Assembly: GCA_043747875.1 (NCBI GenBank)
Contig: JAYTOI010000100.1
Coordinates: 19,212 to 83,211 of the forward strand
Reading direction: 5' to 3'
DNA from: CADEED01 sp043747875
GTDB lineage: Bacteria > Pseudomonadota > Gammaproteobacteria > Steroidobacterales > Steroidobacteraceae
Length of the DNA: 64,000 nt
Within the stretch, counting starts at the first letter, position 1; every line of letters starts with the position of its first letter. The notes under the pieces are model-generated. The model was not told the DNA's origin and searched no databases. It saw only the letters and a list, made by a program, of their open reading frames with translations. Both the position numbers and the translations under genes were made by a program. Below are positions 1 to 8,278 of this stretch, piece after piece.

Positions 1-657
1 TTCGTTGTAGCCGGTTTCCGGATCCACCCTGGTGTTGTGCGAGAACACGTTGAAGGCGTACGGATGCGGCAGCACCTTCGGCGTGAACGGGCGGCCTTCG
101 AGAAATGCCCGGGTCGATTCGCTGAGCTCTTCCATCGCCGCGGCACCCGCGCCCGAGGCGGCTTGATAGGTGCTCATCACCAGGCGCTTGATGCGCGCCC
201 TCTGGTGGATAGGCCACAGAGGAGTGGCAGCGACAATGGCCACGCAGTTCGGATTCGCGATGATGCCGTTATGCCGGGCCATCGCGCCCGCGTTGATCTC
301 GGGCACCACGAGCGGAGTGTCGGGATCCATGCGAAACGCCGACGAGTTGTCTACGACAACGGCACCGGCCTTCACGGCCGCGGGCGCGAAACGCTTCGAC
401 TGCGCGCCACCCGCCGAGAACAGCGCGATGTCGACGCCCTTCAGGCTCTCGTCGGTGAGTTCCTGCACCGCGACGTCCGCGCCGCGGAATTTCATGGTTT
501 TGCCGGCGGAGCGGGCCGACGCCAGGAGGCGCAACTCGGACAGCGGGAATTTGCGCTGCTCGAGACACTGCATGAGCTCGACGCCCACGGCGCCGGTCGC
601 GCCCGCGATGGCGACGACGGGATTCTTTTTACGAGTTGTTTCGGCGTTCGATGACAT
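1..657 (-). CDS. asd: aspartate-semialdehyde dehydrogenase, partial (runs off left edge)
   Basis: Reduces L-aspartyl phosphate to aspartate semialdehyde with NADPH, the shared step toward lysine/diaminopimelate, threonine and methionine. The first 219 codons are visible. The N-terminus carries the Rossmann motif AIAGATGAVGVEL, then FSAGGAQSKRFAP, VVDNSSAFRMD and VVPEINAGA. The catalytic cysteine lies in NPNCVAIVAATPLWPI, and the open end reads HNTRVDPETGYNE. The frame is open to base 1, so the C-terminal third lies outside the window. The ATG at 655-657 is preceded by GGGAG. The upstream leader carries a Thr/Lys-rich ORF and a terminator hairpin, so expression is probably set by attenuation. 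Family assignment is secure. Confidence 0.95.
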   Translation of the reverse strand, partial: MSSNAETTRKKNPVVAIAGATGAVGVELMQCLEQRKFPLSELRLLASARSAGKTMKFRGADVAVQELTDESLKGVDIALFSAGGAQSKRFAPAAVKAGAVVVDNSSAFRMDPDTPLVVPEINAGAMARHNGIIANPNCVAIVAATPLWPIHQRARIKRLVMSTYQAASGAGAAAMEELSESTRAFLEGRPFTPKVLPHPYAFNVFSHNTRVDPETGYNE

Positions 658-675
658 GCTTCTTGCTCCCAAATG

Positions 676-707
676 AAAAGGCCCCGCTGGTTTCCCTGCG
701 AGGCCTT
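676..707 (-). terminator. candidate attenuator hairpin before asd
   Basis: Read on the minus strand, AAGGCC-t-CGC and GCG-g-GGCCTT form a stem closed around a GGGAAACC-containing loop, followed by TTTTCATTT. It ends about 20 nt before the asd ATG. This has the form of an intrinsic terminator placed inside the asd leader. The loop sequence GAAACCAG (687-694) is complementary, with one bulged G, to CTGGGTTTC (755-763) at the end of the leader ORF, which would give a competing antiterminator. Confidence 0.7.
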
Positions 708-744
708 GGTATTCCTGTTCGTGAATCGACTATTTTCAGTCTGA

Positions 745-813
745 CTACGGGCCAGAAACCCAGGCCCTGCCGGGCTTGGTCTTCGTGCCTTTTTTCGTGG
801 TCGTGCGAATCAT
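745..813 (-). CDS. putative Thr/Lys-rich leader peptide of asd (22 aa)
   Basis: A 22-codon ORF starts with ATG 25 nt after the DUF2909 stop and ends with TAG. It begins MIRTTTKKGTKTK and ends PGRAWVSGP. Residues 4-13 contain five Thr and four Lys out of ten positions. Lysine and threonine are end products of the pathway opened by the next gene, asd. A GATAAGG stretch lies about 11 nt before the ATG. Together with the downstream hairpin, this is the arrangement of amino-acid operon leader peptides such as thrL. The ORF is too short for routine gene calling. Its role is inferred from layout and composition, not homology. Confidence 0.6.
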   Translation of the reverse strand: MIRTTTKKGTKTKPGRAWVSGP

Positions 814-837
814 GGGGCGCGAACCTTATCCCACCGG

Positions 838-1065
838 TTAGCGGCCGGCAAGGCCGTGCGGCGCAATCAGGCCGTTGTACCAGGCGAGCATCAACAGGAT
901 GAAAAGCACCACCGAAAGCCCGACCCGGATGGTGAGCGAGCGGGCCATCTTGCGGGAGTGCTCGGCGTCCTCACCCTTGTTGCGCGCCATGTGGAACAGC
1001 GCGCTGCCGAGGCTGAAGACGATGCCGAAGAAAACCACGATGACCAGGATTTTGACCGCGTCCAT
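838..1065 (-). CDS. DUF2909 twin-transmembrane small protein
   Basis: A 75-aa protein with two predicted membrane segments, about residues 5-24 (ILVIVVFFGIVFSLGSALF) and 48-67 (VGLSVVLFILLMLAWYNGL), joined by a charged loop. This is the DUF2909 pattern. In many gammaproteobacteria this gene sits opposite the SURF1 gene within the cytochrome c oxidase cluster, as here, only 29 bp from SURF1 and divergent. The usual oxidase subunit III gene on its other side is replaced by asd. Its molecular function is unknown. Confidence 0.75.
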   Translation of the reverse strand: MDAVKILVIVVFFGIVFSLGSALFHMARNKGEDAEHSRKMARSLTIRVGLSVVLFILLMLAWYNGLIAPHGLAGR

Positions 1066-1094
1066 GAGAGGCTGACTTTATACTCCCCGCCCCC

Positions 1095-1820
1095 ATGCCG
1101 CCCCGTCTTTCAGCCTTCGGAAGGGTGTTTGCGCCATCGTGGCAAATGACACTCACCACGCTCGTCTTGCTCGCCGTTTTCGTGGGCCTGGGCCAGTGGC
1201 AGTGGCAACGCGGCGTGGCGAAAGAGGCGTCGTGGGCGGCGTTCGAGAACGAAGGGGCCGCGGTGTCTGGCGTTACCGATTTCGATGCGATGCCGCGCTA
1301 CCGACGCGTCGCGTTTTCCTGCACGTACCTTGGCCAGCGCCAGTTCCTGCTCGACAACCGGCCGCACGCGGGCCGACCGGGATACGAAGTGCTCACACCG
1401 TGCGCGTTGCCGGACGGTCGCCACATCCTCGTCAATCGCGGTTGGGTGCCATTCACCGGCCGCCGCGATCGACTGCCGGATGTGTCCATCGCAGGCTCGA
1501 GCGGCTCGGTGTCCGGGCGCATGGAAGAGCTGCCCGTGGGGGGATTGGCGGCCGGCCATGCCGCGCCGGAATCTGCAGCGGGCTGGCCCAAGGTGACGAG
1601 CTTCCCCACGCACGCGGAACTCGAAGCGTCGCTCGGCGAGAAGCTGGTGCGCCGCGTGGTGCTGCTCGATCCGAGTCCGCCCGACAACGGCTACGTGCGC
1701 GAGTGGTCGCCGCCGGGTCTCGCGCCCGTGCGACATTTCTCGTACGCCATCCAGTGGTGGGGTTTTGCCGCCGTACTGCTCGTGATCTACTTCGGCCTCA
1801 ATTTTCGCAAGGTGTCGTGA
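1095..1820 (+). CDS. SURF1 family cytochrome oxidase assembly protein
   Basis: A 241-aa inner-membrane protein of the SURF1/Shy1 family, which helps insert heme A during assembly of aa3-type cytochrome c oxidase. It has the family layout: an N-terminal membrane helix (about 15-35), the motif LGQWQWQRG just after it, a periplasmic domain with YEVLTPCALPDGRHILVNRG (HVLVNRGWVP-type motif), and a C-terminal helix starting HFSYAIQWWGFA near residue 212. The stop overlaps the next start (TGATG), so it is translationally coupled to the downstream assembly gene. Confidence 0.92.
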   Translation: MPPRLSAFGRVFAPSWQMTLTTLVLLAVFVGLGQWQWQRGVAKEASWAAFENEGAAVSGVTDFDAMPRYRRVAFSCTYLGQRQFLLDNRPHAGRPGYEVLTPCALPDGRHILVNRGWVPFTGRRDRLPDVSIAGSSGSVSGRMEELPVGGLAAGHAAPESAAGWPKVTSFPTHAELEASLGEKLVRRVVLLDPSPPDNGYVREWSPPGLAPVRHFSYAIQWWGFAAVLLVIYFGLNFRKVS

Positions 1821-2404
1821 TGGATGATGCTCGCCGGCGCGGCCGCCGCACTCTGCTGACCGTCGCGGCGGTTTTCCTGCTGCCGCTTGCGGTCGCGTTC
1901 GCGCTCTACTACGGCCAGCTGTGGCGGCCGGCGAATTCGTCTAACAAAGGTCAATTGATCGACCCGCCGCGGACGCTGGTGGTGCAGGGACTGCGCCTGC
2001 CCGACGGCCAACCCGCGGGCGCCAACGTGTTCCTGGACAAGTGGTCGGTCGTGTACGTCGGCGACGGCGCCTGCGATGCGGCGTGCAGCGCGGCGCTGGT
2101 GATCGGACGCCAATCGCGCCTGGCGCTCAACAACGAAATGAAGCGCGTCCAGCGCGTGTTCCTGGCCACGGACAACTGCTGCGCCGGCGACTATTTCGCC
2201 GCGGAGCAGGCCGGCCTCGTCGCGCTCGATGCCTCCTCGCCCGAAGCGACCGCGCTGCTGGCGCAGTTTCCGGCGGAGCGCTCGGGTGCGCTGTTCGTCG
2301 TCGATCCGCTCGGCAATCTCATGATGCGGCACGACGCGACGACGATGACCAAGGATCTGCTCACCGACCTCAAGAAGCTGCTCAAGCTCTCGCACATCGG
2401 CTGA
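1820..2404 (+). CDS. thioredoxin-like cytochrome oxidase assembly-associated protein
   Basis: A 194-aa protein with an Arg-rich cytosolic start, one membrane helix (about residues 12-32) and a periplasmic domain. Around residues 75-90 it reads WSVVYVGDGACDAACSAAL, which aligns with the CxxxC copper/redox motif of SCO-like thioredoxin folds. A second cysteine pair (DNCCAGDY) follows, and FVVDPLGNLMMRH near residue 170 is a typical SCO/thioredoxin terminal strand. The gene overlaps SURF1 by one base and lies 17 bp before ctaA, a position usually filled by this conserved membrane protein. It may assist copper or heme loading; this is inferred from context and motif. Confidence 0.7.
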   Translation: MDDARRRGRRTLLTVAAVFLLPLAVAFALYYGQLWRPANSSNKGQLIDPPRTLVVQGLRLPDGQPAGANVFLDKWSVVYVGDGACDAACSAALVIGRQSRLALNNEMKRVQRVFLATDNCCAGDYFAAEQAGLVALDASSPEATALLAQFPAERSGALFVVDPLGNLMMRHDATTMTKDLLTDLKKLLKLSHIG

Positions 2405-2421
2405 CCGGTCACCTGACTAAC

Positions 2422-3438
2422 ATGCCCGAAGTGACCTGGATCCGGCGTCTGGCTTTCGCGGGCGCGTTGCTGTGCTTCGCCGTCGTGGTGCTGGGCGGCT
2501 ATACCCGGCTGTCGGATTCGGGGCTCGGCTGTCCGGACTGGCCCGGATGTTTCGGACACATCGCCCCGACGGGCGCGGCGGAGCACTACGCCAGCGATGC
2601 GGACGTGCGCAAGGCGTGGGTCGAGATGATCCATCGTTATGGCGCGAGCACGTTGGGACTGATCGTCGTCGTCATCGCCGCCCTGTCGATCCGCGCGCGG
2701 CGCGAGCGCGGCGTGAGCGTGGTGTTTGCGCTGGTGCTGCTCGCGCTGGTGGTCGCGCAGGGCATGCTGGGCATGCTCACGGTGACCTGGCTGCTGAAGC
2801 CGCTGATCGTCACCGGTCACCTGGTCGGTGGACTAACTACCTTCGCGCTGCTGCTGTGGTCGTGGCTGTCGCTGCGCGCCCGGGTACGGCCGGTCGACGC
2901 GCTCAGCGTGCGGGCGGGCAACACCATCGCCGAGTCCGGCGGCCGCGCGCGGGTCGCGGCTGGCCTCGCGCTCGCCGCGCTCGCCGTGCAGGTGGCTCTC
3001 GGCGGCTGGACCAGCAGCAATTACGCCGCGGTCGCCTGCCCCGACCTGCCCAAGTGCCAGGACCAGTGGATTCCCGCTGCGAACTACGGCGAGGCTTTTG
3101 TGTTGTGGCGCGGGCTCGGCATCAACTACGCGGGCGGCGTGCTCGACCATCCGGCGCGCGTGGCCATACATTTCGCGCATCGCGTCGGTGCCGTGGTGAC
3201 CGCGCTGCTGCTGATGTTCGCGGTGTTTGCCGCGCTGCGCGGCCTCGGTGCCGCTCCCCGCTGGGCCGGTCTCGCGGTGGCCGCGGCGCTCGCGACGCAG
3301 CTTTGCATCGCCTATTTCATGGTGATCCGCGCCTTTCCGCTGGAGCTGGCGGCCGCACATAACGCGGGCGCCGCGCTGCTGGTGGCGGCCACGGTGTTGC
3401 TGAACCGCACCCTGCGGCCGGTGCCGGATTTTCGGTGA
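2422..3438 (+). CDS. ctaA: heme A synthase
   Basis: A 338-aa, eight-helix membrane protein of the COX15/CtaA family that oxidises the C8 methyl of heme O to formyl, giving heme A. The N-terminus has VVLGGYTRLSDSGLGCPDWP, the expected glycine-rich motif with the conserved cysteine pair, and the sequence is internally duplicated: GGWTSSNYAAVACPDLPKCQ at mid-protein repeats it. Histidines of the heme ligands are visible in EMIHRYGAS, VTGHLVGG, IHFAHRVGA and AAAHNAGAA. The next gene supplies its heme O substrate. Confidence 0.95.
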   Translation: MPEVTWIRRLAFAGALLCFAVVVLGGYTRLSDSGLGCPDWPGCFGHIAPTGAAEHYASDADVRKAWVEMIHRYGASTLGLIVVVIAALSIRARRERGVSVVFALVLLALVVAQGMLGMLTVTWLLKPLIVTGHLVGGLTTFALLLWSWLSLRARVRPVDALSVRAGNTIAESGGRARVAAGLALAALAVQVALGGWTSSNYAAVACPDLPKCQDQWIPAANYGEAFVLWRGLGINYAGGVLDHPARVAIHFAHRVGAVVTALLLMFAVFAALRGLGAAPRWAGLAVAAALATQLCIAYFMVIRAFPLELAAAHNAGAALLVAATVLLNRTLRPVPDFR

Positions 3439-3481
3439 ATTTCCGCTAAACTCCCGCGCCCTGCTGCCCAACGGAAGCTCC

Positions 3482-4420
3482 TTGGCCACCCCCGATCACA
3501 TCGTCGCAACTGCGAGCGCGAGTCGTTGGCGCAGTTTCTATGAGCTGACGAAGCCACGCGTCGTCATGCTCATCGTGTTCACGTCCATCGTGGGCACGTT
3601 GCTCGCCTCTCCCGGCATGCCACCGGTGGATGCACTGTTGCTCGGCAATCTGGGCATCGGTCTGGCCGCCGCCAGCGCCGCCGTCATCAATCATGTGCTC
3701 GACGAGCGCATCGACTCGCAGATGTCGCGCACGCGGGGGCGGCCGCTTCCCACCGGGAAGTTGTCCGCGCGCGCCGCGCTCATGTTCGCGCTGCTGCTGT
3801 GCGTGGCTTCGATGGCCATCCTCGTGTTGTTCGTGAACACGCTGACCGCGCTGCTCACGTTCGCCTCGCTCATCGGCTACGCCGTCGTCTACACCGTCTG
3901 GCTGAAGCGCGCGACCTCACAGAACATCGTCATCGGCGGCGCCGCCGGTGCCGCGCCCCCCGTGCTCGGCTGGGCGGCCGTCACCAACAGCATCGACTCG
4001 AACGCACTGTTGCTGTTCCTCATCGTGTTCGTGTGGACGCCGCCGCATTTCTGGGCGCTCGCGATCGCACGCAAGGACGAATACGCGAAAGTGGGCATTC
4101 CCATGTTACCCGTCACACACGGCGTCGCCTTCACGCGCCTGCAGGTGTTGCTCTATACGGTGTTGCTGGTGGCCGTGACGCTGATGCCGTTCGTCACCGG
4201 CATGAGCGGCCTCATCTATCTGGGCGTCGCGCTGGTGCTCGATGGCATGTTCCTGTTCCACGCGTTCCAGTTGAAGAATTCCGAGCGCGCGCATCTGCCG
4301 ATGAAGGTGTTCCGCTTCTCGATCACCTATCTCATGTGGCTGTTTGCAGCGCTGCTCGTCGACCACTATCTACCGACGACGCAGGGCGCGCTGCCCGCCG
4401 GCGGGATACTCTCCCTCTGA
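3482..4420 (+). CDS. ctaB: protoheme IX farnesyltransferase (heme O synthase)
   Basis: A 312-aa polytopic UbiA-family prenyltransferase (also named cyoE) that attaches farnesyl to heme B to make heme O. The first Asp-rich prenyl-diphosphate site is in NHVLDERIDSQMSRTRGRPL (about residues 75-94), and the second region has the family motif WTPPHFWALAI followed by KDEYAKVGIPMLPV. Start: a TTG at 3482 is the only initiator giving a full-length N-terminus, 43 bp after ctaA. It completes the two-step heme A pathway with ctaA. Confidence 0.95.
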   Translation: MATPDHIVATASASRWRSFYELTKPRVVMLIVFTSIVGTLLASPGMPPVDALLLGNLGIGLAAASAAVINHVLDERIDSQMSRTRGRPLPTGKLSARAALMFALLLCVASMAILVLFVNTLTALLTFASLIGYAVVYTVWLKRATSQNIVIGGAAGAAPPVLGWAAVTNSIDSNALLLFLIVFVWTPPHFWALAIARKDEYAKVGIPMLPVTHGVAFTRLQVLLYTVLLVAVTLMPFVTGMSGLIYLGVALVLDGMFLFHAFQLKNSERAHLPMKVFRFSITYLMWLFAALLVDHYLPTTQGALPAGGILSL

Positions 4421-4422
4421 CC

Positions 4423-4818
4423 ATGCATCCTCCACTGCAGCTTCCGACCCGGTTCACTGGATCGTTCGGCCTGGTGCTCTTCCACCAGCATCGCGGCGTG
4501 CTGCTGCTGCGCTCGGGCGATCGCGACGATGGCGGACCGAAGCGCGTCGACCTGCTGTTTCGCGGCGTGGTATGGATGTCGCTGCCGGCGTGGTGCAGCG
4601 ACTTCACCATCGAGCAATGCCTCATCGATGAAATCATCGAGCGGATCCCGCCCAGCCACCGCGGCAAGGCGCAGTCGCGCAAGGTGTTCCGGGTCGAGAT
4701 CGACCGCGTGCCGCACTACGTGATCGCCGGCGAGGTGTTCGCGTCGAATGACGATGCGTCATATTTCGATCCGTCGCCGCTGCTGCCCGAGATCGAGATC
4801 AATCTCAAGTTCGACTAG
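4423..4818 (+). CDS. hypothetical protein, last gene of heme A run
   Basis: A 131-aa soluble protein with ATG two bases after the ctaB stop, so probably cotranscribed. It is rich in alternating hydrophobic residues (FGLVLFHQHRGVLLLRS, RVDLLFRGVVWMSLPAW), with no membrane segment, signal peptide or recognisable catalytic motif. The C-terminus ends in an acidic/aromatic stretch PSPLLPEIEINLKFD. I do not recognise a family. The tight spacing and lack of overlap with another convincing ORF support it as a real gene. Confidence 0.65.
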   Translation: MHPPLQLPTRFTGSFGLVLFHQHRGVLLLRSGDRDDGGPKRVDLLFRGVVWMSLPAWCSDFTIEQCLIDEIIERIPPSHRGKAQSRKVFRVEIDRVPHYVIAGEVFASNDDASYFDPSPLLPEIEINLKFD

Positions 4819-5131
4819 GCGGCTCGCCGCTGCCTGTGCCCGTTTCCGGATCAACGACGGCCGCATTGCACCAACAATGTTGCTTGCGGCGAAATGTCCG
4901 ATTCCTAACATCTATCCGTCCGGATGTGGCGCTTGTACGACGCCGTCCGCGAGCCTAGTGTATGGGCATGAAACGACGCCTGTGACGGTGACGGAACACG
5001 TGAGATGAAGCGGGCCTAGACCCGAAGCACGTGGAACGGGAGGGGAACCGTAGGACGAGCGTCGTTGCACGGGAGCAACGCGAAAGCGCGCTCTCAGACG
5101 AACAAACAAAACTCTATTGCAGGAGGAATCT
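4819..5131. other. intergenic leader of the TonB-dependent receptor gene
   Basis: 313 bp without a convincing ORF on either strand. It should hold the promoter and 5' leader of the receptor. The only clear signal is a perfect AGGAGG at 5121-5126, which fixes the ATG at 5132 as the receptor start. I see no Fur-like palindrome or riboswitch. Confidence 0.5.
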
Positions 5132-8100
5132 ATGAATCGTAACTGCCTCATTCGGCAGGCCGTCCGCTTTGCGATTGCGGCGGCCGCCACCTCGGCCTCT
5201 TTACCTGCGTTCGCGCAGGATCAAACGGCTGAGAAGCTCGAAGAAGTCACTGTAGTTGGGTCGCGCATCATCCGACAGGATTACACGGCGACCAGTCCCG
5301 TGGTCACCGTCGGCGCCGACACATTGAAGCTTTCCGGCGAGCCGCAGATCGAGACCGTGCTCAATACGCTGCCGCAGCTCGTACCGTCGATCACGACCAC
5401 GTCTAACAACCCGTCGAACGGTGGGCAGGCGAACGTCGATCTGCGCGGCCTCGGCACGGTGCGCACGCTGGTGCTCGTTGATGGCGCGCGCACCACGCCC
5501 TCGAACGTGAATGGCGTGGTCGACCTCAACACCATTCCCGCGGCATTGATCGACAGCATCGAGATTCTCACCGGTGGCTCCTCGGCCACGTACGGCTCCG
5601 ATGCCATCGCAGGTGTCGTGAACGTGAAGCTGAAGCGTGATTTCAGCGGCGTGCAGCTCACGGCGCAACAGGGCATGACGGCCGAGAGCGATGGCAAATA
5701 CACGGTGTTCGATGGCCTCATCGGCGGCAATTTCGCCGACGACCGTGGCAATGCCGTGGTGTCGTTCTCGTATGACCGTCGCGATGCGCTGCTCGCAGGC
5801 GAGCGCGATTTCGGCATTTACGCGAGGGGCGTGAATTTCGCTCCCTCGGGATCCGGGACGATTCCGGAAGGACGCGTCGACTGGGGCGCAAATGGGCCAT
5901 CGCAAGCCGCGCTCAACACCGTGTTCGGTGCCTACGGCGTTGCAGCGGGTGCGGTGGCACCCGCACGTGCAATCGGTTTCAACTCCGATCATTCGCTATT
6001 TTCGCTGGGCAATGGCGGCGCCGGACAGGTGGTGCAGCATTTCCTCGGCGACACGTCGGATCCGGGTTACAACCCGGAGAACTACACGTACAACTTCGGT
6101 CCGCTGAACTATCTACAGTTGCCGCTATCGCGGCGGCAGATCTCGGGCTTCGCTCGCTATGAGATGGTCCCGGAGCTCGCCGAGTTCTACACACGCGTGA
6201 GCTACACGACCTATCACTCGGATCAGCAGCTCGCGGCGACGCCGGTGACCTGCGCGGCCGGGGCACTCGGTTGCTCAATTCCGGTCAGCAATACGGCCAT
6301 TCCCGCCGATCTGCGCACGCTGCTCGCATCCCGCGTCGTGAATCCCATGGCGCCGCCTGGTACCACTGGACCGGATTTGCCCCTCGGCTTCACGATCCGC
6401 ACGACGGACGTCGGCGAGCGTCAGCAGGAGAACAGCTACAACGTCACTCAGGGCCTCATTGGTCTGCGCGGGAAGCTGCCTAACGACTGGCACTGGGACA
6501 TCTACGGCAGCTGGGGTCAGGGCGAAGGTCTGCAGCTGCAAGGTGGCAACGTGTCGCGCGCCAGACTGCAGGCCGCATACAACAATGCGGCCGTCTATGC
6601 CGCTCAAGGCTGCCCGCTGTTCGATCCATTCGGCGTGGGCAACATGTCGCCAGCCTGCGCGGCGGCGATCGCGATCAAGACCACGAACGTACTCGAGACC
6701 GAGCAGCGCAATTTCGTTGCGTCGCTCACCGGCGGCATCATGGAATTACCCGCTGGGTCGCTGCAGTTCGCAGTGGGCACGGAGTATCGGAGCAACACGG
6801 CGAATTTCCGTCCGGACTCGTTTCTCGCGAGCGGCGACGTCGTCGGCTTCAATGCGTCGCAGCCGGTAGAGGGCGAGATCACCAGCAAAGAATACTTCGG
6901 TGAGCTGTCCGTGCCGCTGCTCGCCGGGAAGACTGCGGTGAACTACCTCGGCCTCGAGCTCGGGTACCGCATGTCAGACTACAACCTCGTCGGCGCCGTA
7001 GACACCTACAAAGCAGCTTTGAAATGGGATCCTGTCGAGTCGCTTTCAGTGCGTGCCTCGTACAACCGTGCCACCCGCGCGCCGAATATCCTCGAGCTGT
7101 ACTTGCCGCGGCAGGAAAACTTTGCGCAATACAGCGATCCCTGTAATTTCAATAGCGCGTTCCGTGCTCCAACCGCCGCGAACGCCGCGCAGGTGAGAGA
7201 GCTGTGCATCACACAGGGCATTCCTGCGGATAGACTTGTTGGAGGACCGGTTGCCAATAACAACAACGGTACATTCAGGCAGGCGAACGCGCAGGGGCGC
7301 GCGATCGTTGGCGGCAGCCTGGATCTCGAGCCCGAAACGGCGGACACGTACACATTCGGTGTGGTGTGGGATTCCAATCTCACCAATGAATGGGCCAGTA
7401 ACCTGCAGGTGTCCGCCGACTACTTCAGGTACGACATCTCGGACGTCATATCTTCGTTGACGACGAATTCGGTTGTCGGGCGCTGCTTCAACCAGTTGGA
7501 CTCCAATCCCACCTTCGATCCCGCCAACCAGTTTTGCGCGCTGTTCACGCGCAATCCCCTCAATTTCGATGTGACTGGCGTCGACGTCATCACTCGTAAC
7601 CTGTCGGCGCTCAAGCTGCGTGGCGTGGACCTACAGGTGGACTGGAAGATGCCGATGAGTCTCTTCGGCGATGAGTCCGGGGCCATCGGCGTCAAACTGC
7701 TCGCGACGCGCACGCTTTCGGTGGACCAGCAGGAAACGGCGATCGATCCGTTCATTGCAAGGGAGGGCACGATCTCGCAGACCGTGGCGAGCGCGTTCCC
7801 CGAATGGAAGGCTGTCGCGACGACGAGCCTGTCCGTCAAGGACTTCTTGTTCCGCTACAACCTGCGCTGGATCGACGCCATGCGGGCGGTGAACAACGAT
7901 GCCATCCTGAGCACACCGACGGTGGGCGTCAAGCCGCACGTGCCTAACTACTTTTACCATGACATCACGGCGAAGTGGTCGCCGGGCGAGAGGTGGGAAG
8001 TGACGCTGGGCATCAACAACATCGCGGACAAGGCGCCGCCTGCCTACACGACGGATGCGCAAACTGGTATTCAGTCGAATACCGATCCGAGCACATATGA

Positions 8101-8146
8101 CGTGCTGGGTCGCCGCGCGTTCATGACGGTAGGTGTGAAGTTCTGA
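5132..8146 (+). CDS. TonB-dependent outer membrane receptor
   Basis: A 1004-aa outer-membrane transporter that takes up a large substrate using TonB/ExbBD energy. A signal peptide covers about residues 1-28 (AIAAAATSASLPAFAQ). The TonB-box/plug start reads EEVTVVGSRI, and the plug carries RGLGTVRTLVLVDGART and GGSSATYGSDAIAGVVN. The beta-barrel ends with RRAFMTVGVKF, whose terminal Phe is the outer-membrane insertion signal. The start is the ATG 6 nt after AGGAGG rather than the TTG 15 bp upstream. This subfamily is common in Caulobacter- and Xanthomonas-like bacteria, where the substrates are often complex organics. The substrate here cannot be told, and no transport partners are adjacent. 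Confidence 0.95.
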   Translation: MNRNCLIRQAVRFAIAAAATSASLPAFAQDQTAEKLEEVTVVGSRIIRQDYTATSPVVTVGADTLKLSGEPQIETVLNTLPQLVPSITTTSNNPSNGGQANVDLRGLGTVRTLVLVDGARTTPSNVNGVVDLNTIPAALIDSIEILTGGSSATYGSDAIAGVVNVKLKRDFSGVQLTAQQGMTAESDGKYTVFDGLIGGNFADDRGNAVVSFSYDRRDALLAGERDFGIYARGVNFAPSGSGTIPEGRVDWGANGPSQAALNTVFGAYGVAAGAVAPARAIGFNSDHSLFSLGNGGAGQVVQHFLGDTSDPGYNPENYTYNFGPLNYLQLPLSRRQISGFARYEMVPELAEFYTRVSYTTYHSDQQLAATPVTCAAGALGCSIPVSNTAIPADLRTLLASRVVNPMAPPGTTGPDLPLGFTIRTTDVGERQQENSYNVTQGLIGLRGKLPNDWHWDIYGSWGQGEGLQLQGGNVSRARLQAAYNNAAVYAAQGCPLFDPFGVGNMSPACAAAIAIKTTNVLETEQRNFVASLTGGIMELPAGSLQFAVGTEYRSNTANFRPDSFLASGDVVGFNASQPVEGEITSKEYFGELSVPLLAGKTAVNYLGLELGYRMSDYNLVGAVDTYKAALKWDPVESLSVRASYNRATRAPNILELYLPRQENFAQYSDPCNFNSAFRAPTAANAAQVRELCITQGIPADRLVGGPVANNNNGTFRQANAQGRAIVGGSLDLEPETADTYTFGVVWDSNLTNEWASNLQVSADYFRYDISDVISSLTTNSVVGRCFNQLDSNPTFDPANQFCALFTRNPLNFDVTGVDVITRNLSALKLRGVDLQVDWKMPMSLFGDESGAIGVKLLATRTLSVDQQETAIDPFIAREGTISQTVASAFPEWKAVATTSLSVKDFLFRYNLRWIDAMRAVNNDAILSTPTVGVKPHVPNYFYHDITAKWSPGERWEVTLGINNIADKAPPAYTTDAQTGIQSNTDPSTYDVLGRRAFMTVGVKF

Positions 8147-8170
8147 CGAGAGCGATCTGATCGAGAACCG

Positions 8171-8202
8171 GCCGCCGCTTCATCGCAAGGTGAAGCGGCG
8201 GC
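8171..8202 (+). terminator. hairpin after TonB-dependent receptor
   Basis: A perfect 12-bp stem (GCCGCCGCTTCA / TGAAGCGGCGGC) with an 8-nt loop lies 25 bp after the receptor stop. Only a weak T-rich stretch follows. It fits a transcription end for the receptor gene and separates it from the convergent Rhs locus. Confidence 0.6.
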
Positions 8203-8278
8203 GCTTGATGTGTATTTCTGCTGCGGTCTAAGTCAAATCGATAAGAAAGTCAGTAGCTACGTGCTCGCCGCGGGAAAA

